Numbered from the stretch's first letter, positions 37,660 to 46,426 are shown. The stretch is DNA of 64,000 bases from Gammaproteobacteria bacterium (GCA_030430025.1 JAUIGR010000011.1:1-64000); one strand, 5' to 3'. Notes: generated by a model not told the origin, from the sequence alone. Numbers and translations are program-made.

Positions 37660-38394
37660 TTAATTTCCCTTTTTCATATCAATCACAATACGTGTAGCAT
37701 AAAGCCAGATAGCTATCATCATAGCAAAATAACAAATGTCGCCTAAGTCTAAAACACCTTTAGTGATTGATTCAAAATGAGTTAAAAAACTGGTTGAAGC
37801 TACAGCATCAACAATCATCTGAGGTACAAACATCTTAAAAAAGTTCAATACCAGAGGAAACCCAGCTAACAAAAACAAAAAACAAATTACCACAGTCAAA
37901 ATAAAAGCGATCACTTGATTCTTTGTAGCTGCAGAAATACAACTACCGATGGCTAAAAAACCACCAGCAAGTAACAAACTACCAAAGTAACTGGCAATGA
38001 TTAATCCATTATCTGGATCACCTAGATAATTGATTGAGATCACCATAGGAAAAGTCAAAACCAAAGCCAAAGCAATAAACAACCAAGCTGCCAAAAACTT
38101 ACCTATTACCCAATCGACTTTCTTAACAGGCAGCGTCATTAATAATTCAATATTGCCGCTGTTTCTCTCTTCAGACCAGAGCCGCATGGCCACAGCAGGA
38201 ACCAAAAATAAATACAACCAGGGATGAAAATTAAAAAACGGCAGCAAATCAGCCTGCCCTCGCTCATACAAATTACCGAGGTAAAAGGCAAAAACACCAC
38301 TCATGATTAGAAAAATAACAATAAAAACATACGCTATAGGGGTAGCAAAATAACTTCTCAGCTCACGTTTCACTATTGCCTTAACCGTGCTCAT
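37660..38394 (-). CDS. ABC transporter permease (GldF-like)
   Basis: 244 residues with six transmembrane segments. The N-terminal 'IVKRELRSYFATPIAYVFIV' and 'LFLVPAVAMRLWSEERNSGN' are typical of ABC-2 permeases next to GldG-like genes. It overlaps the ATPase gene by 4 nt and should form the membrane channel of the complex. Confidence 0.88.
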   Translation of the reverse strand: MSTVKAIVKRELRSYFATPIAYVFIVIFLIMSGVFAFYLGNLYERGQADLLPFFNFHPWLYLFLVPAVAMRLWSEERNSGNIELLMTLPVKKVDWVIGKFLAAWLFIALALVLTFPMVISINYLGDPDNGLIIASYFGSLLLAGGFLAIGSCISAATKNQVIAFILTVVICFLFLLAGFPLVLNFFKMFVPQMIVDAVASTSFLTHFESITKGVLDLGDICYFAMMIAIWLYATRIVIDMKKGN

Positions 38395-39332
38395 TTCACT
38401 ACCTCCCTTTCCTTACTATCTTGTGTAATGTTACGGAAGACTTCGTCCAATCGGCCTGCTTCCATCTTCAAGCTGTCTACAGAAACTGATTTATTCTTTA
38501 AGAAAGTACTCACCTCGTCAAAAATATACAACCCCTGACTAGGAAAAACTGTAGTTTCTTTCAATCGAGAATCATAAGTTACATCACGAACAAAATCTAA
38601 CTCTTTGATTTCATTCAAAAGTGCAGTATTCAAATTAGATACAAATGTAACAGCATGGTTATAGCTCGACATTTTTTCCATTTCACCAGGTGTATTATCT
38701 GCAACCAACTGCCCTCCGGCGATGATGATAGCTCGGTCACAAACAGCTTGTACCTCTTCCAGTATGTGAGTTGATAAAACGATTGTTTTCTCTTTCGACA
38801 TATCAGTAATCAATTCACGAACCTGGTGCTTCTGATTTGGGTCCAGACCATCAGTGGGTTCATCCATAATCAATACTTCAGGATCATGTATAATTGCCTG
38901 AGCCAAACCTACTCGACGCTTAAAACCCTTTGATAAAGTCTCAATTCGTTGATAAAAAACATTAGCCAAGTTGACTCGATCGATCACAAAGTCAACAGCT
39001 GCTTTCTGTTGATTTGAGGGAATGCCGCGCATGCTAGTAATAAAATATAAAAACGCACCAACTTCCATCTCCCCATAACTGGGAGCACCCTCTGGTAAGT
39101 ATCCGATTTTTTGTTTACATAATAATGGCGCTTCTAATACATCCGTACCACATACTTTAATGCTTCCCGAGGTAGGTTCTAGAAAACCAGTGATCATTTT
39201 CATGGTAGTTGATTTACCGGCACCATTAGGGCCTAGGAATCCCAAAACCTGGCCTTTTTGGGCAGTGAATGTTAAGTCATCTACCGCAGTAAAGTGTCCA
39301 AACTGCTTCGTTAAGTTCAAGCATTCAATCAT
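38391..39332 (-). CDS. ABC transporter ATP-binding protein (GldA-like)
   Basis: 313 residues. Walker A 'FLGPNGAGKSTTMKM', Q-loop region, signature 'LSKGFKRRVGLAQAI', Walker B 'VLIMDEPTDGLDPNQ' and H-loop 'LSTHILEEV' are intact. The C-terminal ~85 residues form the accessory domain usual in ABC-2 exporters. First gene of the operon ATPase - permease - GldG - DUF4340 - DUF423; the cargo is unknown. Confidence 0.92.
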   Translation of the reverse strand: MIECLNLTKQFGHFTAVDDLTFTAQKGQVLGFLGPNGAGKSTTMKMITGFLEPTSGSIKVCGTDVLEAPLLCKQKIGYLPEGAPSYGEMEVGAFLYFITSMRGIPSNQQKAAVDFVIDRVNLANVFYQRIETLSKGFKRRVGLAQAIIHDPEVLIMDEPTDGLDPNQKHQVRELITDMSKEKTIVLSTHILEEVQAVCDRAIIIAGGQLVADNTPGEMEKMSSYNHAVTFVSNLNTALLNEIKELDFVRDVTYDSRLKETTVFPSQGLYIFDEVSTFLKNKSVSVDSLKMEAGRLDEVFRNITQDSKEREVVK

Positions 39333-39492
39333 AGCTTACTTCTCATTGTTAGACTTCAAGTTGGGCAAAAATAATAACAATCATAAATAAAAAATCAACA
39401 ATTTTATGATCAACCCTCTTTCAATTTATTGAGTAACGGTGTACTCTTTTGCGCTGCCTGTGACATCAAATAAAAAGAAACGTTCCCCAAAA

Positions 39493-40536
39493 ATGAATAT
39501 ACTAACTAAATTACCTGATGGACTACTCAATTTAAAAGCTAATGAACTCCATCAAATGTTAAATGACCACACGTTAATCCACCTACAAGGTATCATTGAT
39601 CGTCCTTTATTTATTTCTCTTCTACAACATGGTAATGAAACTACAGGTTGGGAAGCGCTCAAAGTTTTTTTAAATAACTACATTGGAAAACTGCCACGCA
39701 GTTTGATTATATATTTTGGTAATTTAGAAGCTGCTCGGTATAATCTAAGACTGCTAGATGGACAACCTGATTTTAATCGATGCTGGCCAGGACAATACCA
39801 AATAAAAAATGAAACTGCTATGCAATTGGCCAAAATTACTCAAGCAGTTCAATCTATGAATCCTTTTGCTAGTATTGATATCCATAATAATACCGGGCGT
39901 AATCCACATTATGCTGGGATTAATAAATTAACCCCTCAGTTCATTAACCTCGCTTCCCTATTTTCAGACACTATTATTCATTTCACAAGCCCAGATGGTA
40001 TTCAATCAGGTGCCTTTGCATCATTTTGTCCGTCAGTTACTATTGAATGTGGAATGACTGGTACAGCAGATGGCTTGGAACAAACCATTACCTTTCTCAA
40101 TAACCTCATCCACTTACCAAATCTCAATGATGTACCAGGAGTGGCTGAACACCAAGAAGTATTGAATATCTTCTCAACTGTTAAAATCAAACCTGATATT
40201 CCTTTTACAATAGCTGAAGAAACACCCAACGCACAGTTTGTGATTGAAAAGGATTTAGACCGTCACAACTTCCATATGCTACCAAAAGGAACACCTTTTG
40301 GGTACTTGGTACAAGGCTATCAAGAAATGCCCTTGATAGTGACAGATCAAATTGGACAAGACATTACTGATCACTATTTTGACATTCAAAATCAATCCGT
40401 TATATTAAAACAAAATGTTATGCCAGCGATGATCACACAAAGTGAGCGTGCAATCAAACTAGATTGCCTATGTTATCTGATGAGACCATTCAAAAGAGAA
40501 CATAAATCTGAACAGTTTTTAAGGAAAACATCATGA
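39493..40536 (+). CDS. Zinc carboxypeptidase / aspartoacylase-like (M14 family) protein
   Basis: About 347 residues from the ATG at 39493; an in-frame GTG at 39439 would add 18 residues. The zinc site of the succinylglutamate desuccinylase/aspartoacylase family is visible: 'LLQHGNETTGWEAL' (His and Glu ligands) and 'SIDIHNNTGRNPHY' (third His). The later 'VTIECGMTGTADG' holds a likely catalytic glutamate. Such enzymes cut amide bonds of N-acyl amino acids or small peptides; the exact substrate is unknown. It overlaps the SDR gene by 4 nt, so the two form an operon. Confidence 0.82.
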   Translation: MNILTKLPDGLLNLKANELHQMLNDHTLIHLQGIIDRPLFISLLQHGNETTGWEALKVFLNNYIGKLPRSLIIYFGNLEAARYNLRLLDGQPDFNRCWPGQYQIKNETAMQLAKITQAVQSMNPFASIDIHNNTGRNPHYAGINKLTPQFINLASLFSDTIIHFTSPDGIQSGAFASFCPSVTIECGMTGTADGLEQTITFLNNLIHLPNLNDVPGVAEHQEVLNIFSTVKIKPDIPFTIAEETPNAQFVIEKDLDRHNFHMLPKGTPFGYLVQGYQEMPLIVTDQIGQDITDHYFDIQNQSVILKQNVMPAMITQSERAIKLDCLCYLMRPFKREHKSEQFLRKTS

Positions 40537-41303
40537 AATTATCTGAAACCAAAGCACTCATTACAGGTGGCGCCTCAGGCCTTGGATTTGCGTGTGCTGA
40601 ACATATTGTAAAACATGGCGGAGTCGTCACTATACTGGACGTCAACAAATCAGCAGGTCAAGAAGCCATATCTCAACTCGATACTGATCATGCCCAATTT
40701 ATTCAGGCTGATGTGACCTCAGAACAAGAGATCGAACAAGCCAGTAGAACAGCCAAAAAGTTTAATGGAGGTCTTAATGTAACCATTAACTGTGCTGGTA
40801 TTTTGGCTGCAGGGCGAGTTCTAGGACGTGAACGCTCCATGGCACTAAGTGACTTCAACACGGCTATTCAAGTTAACCTGGCTGGTAGTTTTAATGTTGC
40901 CAAATCAACTGCTTTTTTGATGCAGGACAATAAAAAAGATGCCGATGGACAAACTGGAGTCATCATCAACACTGCCTCCATTGCAGCCTATGAAGGTCAA
41001 ATTGGACAAGCCGCATACTCTGCATCAAAAGCTGGCATTATTGGTATGACTTTACCAATGGCAAGAGAATTGACTCGTTTTGGAATTCGTGTCATGACCA
41101 TCGCACCAGGTGTGTTTATGACTCCAATGGTTGCCGGTATGCCAGATGATATCAAAGCAGCATTGGGTGCAGCTGTCCCTTTTCCTTCGCGTCTAGGTGA
41201 CCCTAAAGAATTTGCTTATACTGTTCACCACATTATTGAGAATACGTACTTAAATGGCTCAGTAATTCGGCTCGATGGTGCCATTCGTTTACAAGCCAAA
41301 TAA
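40533..41303 (+). CDS. Short-chain dehydrogenase (3-hydroxyacyl-CoA dehydrogenase type 2-like)
   Basis: 256 residues, classical SDR. Cofactor motif 'LITGGASGLGFACAEHI', 'NCAGI', catalytic Ser in 'INTASIAAYEGQIGQ', and 'YSASKAG' with the catalytic Tyr and Lys. The acidic 'ILDVNKSAG' favours NAD+. The overall pattern ('MTIAPGVFMTPMVAGMP') resembles bacterial relatives of human HSD17B10, acting on short branched or straight 3-hydroxyacyl-CoA. Second gene of the operon with the M14-like protein. Confidence 0.85.
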   Translation: MKLSETKALITGGASGLGFACAEHIVKHGGVVTILDVNKSAGQEAISQLDTDHAQFIQADVTSEQEIEQASRTAKKFNGGLNVTINCAGILAAGRVLGRERSMALSDFNTAIQVNLAGSFNVAKSTAFLMQDNKKDADGQTGVIINTASIAAYEGQIGQAAYSASKAGIIGMTLPMARELTRFGIRVMTIAPGVFMTPMVAGMPDDIKAALGAAVPFPSRLGDPKEFAYTVHHIIENTYLNGSVIRLDGAIRLQAK

Positions 41304-41424
41304 ATCTCATGATGCATCATGTTAGTGATAATCAAAAAAACCGATTAAGACATGTCATTATTTAAATTAGACATTATTTAGTTTAACTGAGACAATTGTT
41401 TTCAAATTTAATTAGGAGTTTTCA

Positions 41425-41886
41425 ATGAATATAGGTATCAATGAACAAGACCGTTCAGTCATCACACAAGGGTTGAGTGAATTATTGGCTGATAGCTACA
41501 CATTATACTTAAAAACACACAACTACCACTGGAATGTAACAGGTCCACAATTTACAACACTGCATCAACTATTTGAAGGACAATATACAGAACTAGCTAG
41601 CGCTGTTGACATCATTGCTGAGCGTATCCGTTCATTAGGCGCTTTTGCACCAGGGTCGTATTCAGCTTTTAGTCAACTAACAGCCATTAAAGAAGAGACA
41701 GGTCACCCATCTGCCAAAGAAATGATTGAAAATTTATTGAATGCGCATGAAACAATTGCTGCCCGATGTCGTACCTTATTAGAAAATACTGCGCTAGATA
41801 CAGATCATGTTAGTGGTGATTTACTAACACAACGTATGGAAGTACATGAAAAAACAGCATGGATGCTACGCTCACTACTTGACTGA
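41425..41886 (+). CDS. dps: Dps-family ferritin-like DNA protection protein
   Basis: 153 residues. The ferroxidase residues occur in 'LKTHNYHWNVTGPQF' and 'LHQLFEGQYTELASAVDIIAERIR', as in Dps. It should form a 12-mer that oxidises and stores iron with hydrogen peroxide and may coat DNA. An AGGAG site lies 8 nt before the ATG. The upstream ~120 bp are AT-rich; no clear OxyR site could be read. It ends at a good terminator. Confidence 0.92.
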   Translation: MNIGINEQDRSVITQGLSELLADSYTLYLKTHNYHWNVTGPQFTTLHQLFEGQYTELASAVDIIAERIRSLGAFAPGSYSAFSQLTAIKEETGHPSAKEMIENLLNAHETIAARCRTLLENTALDTDHVSGDLLTQRMEVHEKTAWMLRSLLD

Positions 41887-41914
41887 TTTCCTTTTTATAA
41901 ACTATCCTCACGTT

Positions 41915-41951
41915 AAAGCTGCATTGGAGTCAACTTCAAAGCAGCTTTTTT
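41915..41951 (+). terminator. Terminator between dps and trmL
   Basis: AAAGCTGC (41915-41922) pairs with GCAGCTTT (41941-41948) over an 18-nt loop, followed by a T-run that reaches the trmL stop codon (41950-41952). It can end the dps transcript; the facing strand has AAA before the stem, so it may serve both genes. Confidence 0.75.
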
Positions 41952-42411
41952 ATACCATGTTTTTAAAACCAGTTTGTAACAAAGCATGATAAAGAACCAA
42001 AGCAGCAGTGTTTGATAAATTCAAGCTACGAGAACCAGGTTTCATTGGAACCCGAATATTTTGGCAACTATCAGACTGCAACACAGCATCAGGTAACCCC
42101 CTCGTTTCTGGACCAAATAAAAGACAATCATTAGGCTGATATTCAACTTGGTAATGGCAGTTTTTGGCTTTAGTGGTCAAAGCAAAAATATGGTTAAATG
42201 ATGAAGCTGCCAGAAAATCATTAAAATTTTCATGATGTTCAATATCAGCCCATTCATGATAATCAAGGCCAGCACGTCTCAAAGCCTTTACTTCCATATT
42301 AAATCCAAGCGGATGAATTAAATGCAATTGGCTGCCTGTATTAGCACACAAACGAATGATGTTACCTGTATTTGGTGGAATTTCTGGCTCATATAAAGCA
42401 AAATGAAACAT
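41950..42411 (-). CDS. trmL: tRNA (cytidine/uridine-34-2'-O)-methyltransferase TrmL
   Basis: 153 residues, SPOUT fold. Signatures: 'FALYEPEIPPNTGNIIRLCA', 'LHLIHPLGF', 'LLFGPETRGLP' and the knot region 'IRVPMKPGSRSLNLSNTAAL'. It methylates the wobble base of tRNA-Leu isoacceptors. Monocistronic. Confidence 0.94.
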   Translation of the reverse strand: MFHFALYEPEIPPNTGNIIRLCANTGSQLHLIHPLGFNMEVKALRRAGLDYHEWADIEHHENFNDFLAASSFNHIFALTTKAKNCHYQVEYQPNDCLLFGPETRGLPDAVLQSDSCQNIRVPMKPGSRSLNLSNTAALVLYHALLQTGFKNMV

Positions 42412-42534
42412 ACCGTTTACAATTTATAAAACGATCATTGTAGTGCAATATAATTATCGTTGAAAGACAGCTGTTACAATTACGTGATAAAGACCTTTTC
42501 CCTAAAAATAGCCAGTCAAGTTTAATAACGCGCT

Positions 42535-42858
42535 TTAATCAGTTGAACCTGAAAAACAAATAACTTATTGTTAAATATGAAGAGTTACTTCAATCGTGCG
42601 CATTTTTCGATCAAAAAAAACAGGTAACTCGATACATTTTTATTCGCCGCTTCCATGCGGCTCTCAGGCCTTACCAAACGTCAAAAAGTTTTCCAGAAAT
42701 TTTTTCTGGTCGACGGTGTAGCACATGGAAGCGCCACCTTGAGCGGTCAGGTTCAAGTGAGGTCAAAAAATATAAGCAAAATCGCACTTTTACGGTTAAG
42801 TATTGTTTGAGTGAACCTGAAAAAGGCCAGGATGGACTTTTTCAGAGTTGACTAATTA
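42535..42858 (-). repeat. Dispersed repeat family 1, copy C (full length, inverted)
   Basis: 324 bp in the opposite orientation to copies A and B. Its ends are TTAATCAGTTGAACCTGAAA and TTTTTCAGAGTTGACTAATTA minus one base, inverted repeats of each other. It keeps the GCCGC..GCGGC hairpin (rebuilt at 42654-42668), the CTTGA/TCAAG hairpin and the CCAGAAA/TTTCTGG-type hairpin seen in the other copies. It lies between trmL and the acetyltransferase gene. Confidence 0.85.
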
Positions 42859-43163
42859 TCTACTTTCTAATACTCGACAACTACCAGATAGGGCATCAGA
42901 TAAATAAAAATAATCTAAAAAAAATATTTTTTTATGACCTTTTAATGTGAAAAATTTCGATAGTCTCCGTAACTATCAAGATATATACCCTTAATTGGCT
43001 ATGAAATTTTAAATAATTGCTCGCTTGATATAAAAACAAACACAAAATATGTTTATTATTTCAGTGAACACCTCTACTAGTACTAGAAATCAGATGATTG
43101 ATTACTAGAACTCGTAAAGGTAAATAAATATTAAGACTACTAACATTGAACAGTAAAACCGAT
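42859..43163. other. AT-rich leader of the acetyltransferase gene
   Basis: No gene is visible. A small hairpin GATAGT/ACTATC (42959-42964 with 42972-42977) could be an operator. The AT-richness (runs such as 'aaaaaaaatattttttta' near 42918) suggests a promoter zone. Confidence 0.35.
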
Positions 43164-43646
43164 ATGAATATAAAACTAAAAATTAAACAGCTAGATCAGA
43201 ACGATTTAAATTTAATCAATTCTCTGCATGACTGTTTCTCAAATGAATTCAATGATCCTCAGAGTGATCAAATAAATAAACCAAGTTCTGAATATATGAG
43301 AGGACTCCTTCGTAATGATACATTCATATCAATCGTTGCCAAAGATAATCAAAAATTGATAGGCGGACTAGTTGCCTATGAACTCAAACAATTTACGCAA
43401 GAAGGTAGTGAAATTTATGTTTATGAAATAGCTGTCGCAAAAGAATACCGAAGAAAAGGCGTGGCCACAGCTTTAGTTAGTCATTTAAGAGCTATTGCCA
43501 AAGACAGGGATGCCTGTGTCATATTAGCTCAAGCCGATTATGTTGATGAATCAGTTGATCAACCGCACTCTTCGCAGCAAATTCAGGAAGAAGAAATCTT
43601 TTTTGGCATATCAGAAATAGACAAGAAAGAACAACAGATTCACTAA
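43164..43646 (+). CDS. GNAT acetyltransferase related to aminoglycoside AAC(3)-I
   Basis: 160 residues from the ATG at 43164 (a TTG at 43146 is also in frame). The central region is clearly AAC(3)-I-like: 'DTFISIVAKDNQKLIGGLVA', 'YELKQFTQEGSEIYVYEIAV' and the acetyl-CoA loop 'EYRRKGVATALVSHLRAIA'. The C-terminal strand pair that normally reads 'QADYGDDPA.ALYTKLG.REDV.HFDI' is here 'QADYVDESVDQPHSSQQ' then 'IQEEEIFFGI', followed by about ten extra residues. The ALYTKLG helix is thus lost without a frameshift. Resistance to gentamicin-type drugs is possible but doubtful. Confidence 0.8.
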   Translation: MNIKLKIKQLDQNDLNLINSLHDCFSNEFNDPQSDQINKPSSEYMRGLLRNDTFISIVAKDNQKLIGGLVAYELKQFTQEGSEIYVYEIAVAKEYRRKGVATALVSHLRAIAKDRDACVILAQADYVDESVDQPHSSQQIQEEEIFFGISEIDKKEQQIH

Positions 43647-43916
43647 ATTATTTCCACAAATAAATGCTGTATTTGCTACTGACTAAAACTCAAAGACAGA
43701 ATGATTGTTCTAGCTCTGAATTGATGATAAACAAAAACATCTTCAATCTTTCGACAAAACTAAGCAAGTTTATAACCATAGCATTCCTGTCAATCAGTCA
43801 GTAAAATAGGTAGTACTCTTTGAACAGCTATTAAGTAAGCGCTGAAACAGTTTTGTAGTTATTTCATTCGCTTTGGCGTATTTAGTTTTTAAAAATCATT
43901 TCCACACTAATTCAAT
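43647..43916. other. Intergenic region before ubiA
   Basis: 270 bp with no credible frame. It should hold the ubiA promoter; no clear box pair was found. Confidence 0.3.
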
Positions 43917-44789
43917 ATGAATGTAATTCAAAAAAATAAGATTTGGCCTTATGTTCAATTAATGCGGTTGGATCGTCCAATAGGTACTCTACTTTTGTTA
44001 TGGCCAACATGGTGGGCCTTATGGACAGCTTCAGAAGGTGTGCCAAATTGGCAACATTGGTTGATTTTTACAGTAGGTGTGTTTTTGATGCGAGCAGCAG
44101 GGTGTGTTATTAATGACATCCTAGACCGTAAATTCGATGGTTATGTCAAACGCACGCTTAATAGGCCTTTGCCACAAAACATGATTTCTGTTAATCAAGC
44201 ATGGGGGCTATTTACCTCATTGTTAGTGTTAGCATCCTGCCTGCTATTTTTTCTCAATAATTTATTAACTATTTATCTGGCTTTAGCTGCTGCATTTTTT
44301 GCGGTAACTTATCCATTGATGAAAAGGTTGATCTATTTGCCTCAAGTTTATTTAGGTATAGCTTTTTCCTTTTCTATACCAATGGCCTATGCCGAAATAA
44401 CAAATGGCATACCGAAAACCGCATGGCTGTTGTTTATAGCCAATATTTTATGGACGACTGCTTATGATACGATTTATGCAATGATTGATCGTAAAGATGA
44501 TATGCGTATTGGCATTAAATCCACCGCCATTTTGTTTGGTGACCTCGATAAAATCATCATTGGAATTTTGCAGACAATGACTGTATTTGCTTTACTCTTA
44601 TTTGGCATACAATCACAAATGACCATCGCATATTACACTGCAATAATTTTTGCGTTATGCTTGTTTATTCATCAGCAATTTCAAATTGCAAAACGTGATG
44701 AGAAGCGCTGTTTCATCGCGTTTCTCCAGAACAATTGGATAGGCATAATGATATTTTTAGGAATTTTTTTTCATTACCTCTTGAAATAA
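43917..44789 (+). CDS. ubiA: 4-hydroxybenzoate polyprenyltransferase
   Basis: 290 residues, eight to nine transmembrane helices. First aspartate-rich motif 'INDILDRKFDGYVKRTLNRP' and second 'YDTIYAMIDRKDDMRIG' bind the magnesium-diphosphate; the N-terminal 'LMRLDRPIGTLLLLWPTWWA' is typical of UbiA. It attaches the polyprenyl tail in ubiquinone synthesis in the inner membrane. No ubiC is nearby. Its last codons and stop double as the -35 of the next gene's heat-shock promoter. Confidence 0.94.
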   Translation: MNVIQKNKIWPYVQLMRLDRPIGTLLLLWPTWWALWTASEGVPNWQHWLIFTVGVFLMRAAGCVINDILDRKFDGYVKRTLNRPLPQNMISVNQAWGLFTSLLVLASCLLFFLNNLLTIYLALAAAFFAVTYPLMKRLIYLPQVYLGIAFSFSIPMAYAEITNGIPKTAWLLFIANILWTTAYDTIYAMIDRKDDMRIGIKSTAILFGDLDKIIIGILQTMTVFALLLFGIQSQMTIAYYTAIIFALCLFIHQQFQIAKRDEKRCFIAFLQNNWIGIMIFLGIFFHYLLK

Positions 44790-44807
44790 ATCGCTTGTCC
44801 CCTACAT
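44780..44807 (+). promoter_or_regulatory. RpoH (sigma-32) promoter of the Hsp20 gene
   Basis: CTTGAAA (44780-44786), a 12-nt spacer and CCCCTACAT (44799-44807) match the sigma-32 consensus CTTGAAA - N11-15 - CCCCATNT. The -35 overlaps the last two codons and stop of ubiA. Transcription would begin near 44815, giving a ~95-nt leader before the Hsp20 ATG. Confidence 0.75.
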
Positions 44808-44850
44808 AGGCTATAACGATGAGCTGCCGACAGGGGTTCATTTTTAAAGT

Positions 44851-44910
44851 AACTGGTCTGGCAAATTGCAGACCCTAACAGTTTATCTTGCTAAACATCA
44901 GGAGATTAAT
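44851..44910 (+). promoter_or_regulatory. ROSE-like RNA thermometer in the Hsp20 leader
   Basis: The leader has a GGTCTG/CAGACC hairpin (44855-44860 with 44869-44874), then TTGCT (44888-44892) that can pair with AGGAG (44900-44904), the ribosome-binding site, across a 7-nt loop. TTGCT opposite the Shine-Dalgarno, with a G-G mismatch in the middle, is the conserved core of ROSE thermometers found before ibpA-type genes. Heat would melt this and free the ribosome-binding site. A competing hairpin GTTTA/TAAAC (44881-44896) also exists. Inferred by eye from pairing. Confidence 0.5.
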
Positions 44911-45375
44911 ATGAACTTTGATTTAACACCATTATTCCGTACATCCGTAGGCTTTGATCGCATGGCTCAGCTTCTTGACCAAGCAAACCGCATTGATCAA
45001 ACACCAAGCTATCCTCCATATAATATAGAGTCAATGGATGAAAACATTTATCGCATCACTTTAGCTGTGGCCGGTTTTGGAGAAAACGATTTAGAAATCA
45101 CTTCAGAACAAAATACATTGACAGTAAAAGGTAAAAAAGAAAGTGAAGTTCAAGGTCAATTTATTCACCGTGGCATCGCCAATCGATCATTTGAACGGCG
45201 TTTTCAACTGGCTGACCATGTCAAAGTAAAAGACGCGACCATGAACAATGGTTTGTTGCATATCGAGCTGGAACGTGAAATACCAGAAGCAATGAAACCT
45301 AAAACTATCGCCATTAACGGTAACAAAAAAGCGCTTGAGCAGAAACCTCAAGTGGTCAAAAACAATGTAGCTTAA
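44911..45375 (+). CDS. Small heat-shock protein, Hsp20/IbpA type
   Basis: 154 residues from the ATG at 44911, which follows CAGGAG; an upstream in-frame TTG (44866) is not favoured. The N-terminal 'MNFDLTPLFRTSVGFDRMAQ' is typical of IbpA/HspH. The alpha-crystallin domain (about 30-125) has 'NIYRITLAVAGFGENDLEIT' and the 'GLLHIELEREIPEAMKP' signature with the I-x-I-like tail reduced to 'TIAINGN'. It should hold unfolded proteins as an ATP-independent chaperone. Expression is likely controlled by both RpoH and an RNA thermometer. Confidence 0.9.
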   Translation: MNFDLTPLFRTSVGFDRMAQLLDQANRIDQTPSYPPYNIESMDENIYRITLAVAGFGENDLEITSEQNTLTVKGKKESEVQGQFIHRGIANRSFERRFQLADHVKVKDATMNNGLLHIELEREIPEAMKPKTIAINGNKKALEQKPQVVKNNVA

Positions 45376-45389
45376 AATAATACAGCGAG

Positions 45390-45432
45390 CCACCTATGTG
45401 AACTCTTTATTTATATAGGTGGTCCTTATTTT
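45390..45432 (+). terminator. Terminator after the Hsp20 gene
   Basis: CCACCTAT (45390-45397) pairs with ATAGGTGG (45415-45422) over a 17-nt loop, followed by 'TCCTTATTTT'. It ends Hsp20 and may also face the convergent rodZ gene. Confidence 0.7.
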
Positions 45433-45472
45433 ATTAGGAGAGTCAATCAAGATTGCTACTACTTAGCTCTTC

Positions 45473-46414
45473 TCAAGATTCCGACTCTTGAAGCAATGGC
45501 CAATGCAGTTTAGCGATATTTTTATCGATATGTGGTGCTAAATCCACAACATTGCCGTTGATCTTTATTTGCAATTTATCTGCATTACCAATACGTATAT
45601 CCATAGGCTCATCAGATTCGTAATAACGCAAACCTGGACCAATCAAATCATAAATGATCTTTTCACCTGCATCAGTTTTGATTGATACCCATACTTGTTC
45701 CTGCAAATCAAGTTCAATAACAAACCGCGAGTTTGGAACACTAATATCCGCTGTTTTACTACTGTCTTGGTTTTCATTAATAGCTGACTCTAAACCATTA
45801 TTATTAGTATCAATATTCGACTTCTCAAGTGACTCTTTGTCTATAAGATCGTCTATATCTGTATTTATATCATCTAACGGTTCATCAATATTTCGTGTTC
45901 CATCTTCTGATGAACTATTGACACCAATATCTTGAACTGGTGGGATTATTGATGAATAAGTCACAGCCCTATCATCAGATAATATATTTGATTCTGGCGA
46001 CAGTTGAAATAAATGCCACTTATCCCAAACAAAGTAACCACTCAAAATCACAGCACTTAGCAGAGTTGTACCGATAACATAGCGACCATAGTGATTGGTC
46101 TTTATTCTCACTTTAGAAATAGATTTAGGCAAAAAAGCATCCGGTCTTTGAACATTTTGATGTTGTAGAATTTGACCTGGGATCTGCGCTAAAACTATAG
46201 AGGGATCCAAACCTAACACTTTGCAATAGTTAATAACATGACCACGAACAAATGGAGCTGATCCTACTTTATTAAAACAACCCTGCTCTATATTGTTCAC
46301 CACGTTTAGGCTGACTTTTATTGTATCGGCAACATGCTGTGAGGATAGCCCCTGACCCTTACGATATGAAGCCAGTTGATCAAGTTTTATTTGTTGGGGA
46401 TCGATGTTTTTCAT
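45473..46414 (-). CDS. rodZ: Cytoskeleton protein RodZ
   Basis: 313 residues. N-terminal helix-turn-helix of the RodZ type (about 12-80, 'YRKGQGLSSQHVADTIKVSL'), one transmembrane helix (about 112-130) and a C-terminal beta domain (DUF4115, about 235-305, 'DLQEQVWVSIKTDAGEKI'). A low-complexity acidic linker joins them. RodZ links MreB to the cell wall machinery. It is the last gene of the ndk-rlmN-pilF-rodZ group. Confidence 0.92.
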   Translation of the reverse strand: MKNIDPQQIKLDQLASYRKGQGLSSQHVADTIKVSLNVVNNIEQGCFNKVGSAPFVRGHVINYCKVLGLDPSIVLAQIPGQILQHQNVQRPDAFLPKSISKVRIKTNHYGRYVIGTTLLSAVILSGYFVWDKWHLFQLSPESNILSDDRAVTYSSIIPPVQDIGVNSSSEDGTRNIDEPLDDINTDIDDLIDKESLEKSNIDTNNNGLESAINENQDSSKTADISVPNSRFVIELDLQEQVWVSIKTDAGEKIIYDLIGPGLRYYESDEPMDIRIGNADKLQIKINGNVVDLAPHIDKNIAKLHWPLLQESES

Positions 46415-46426
46415 TATTCACTCGTT

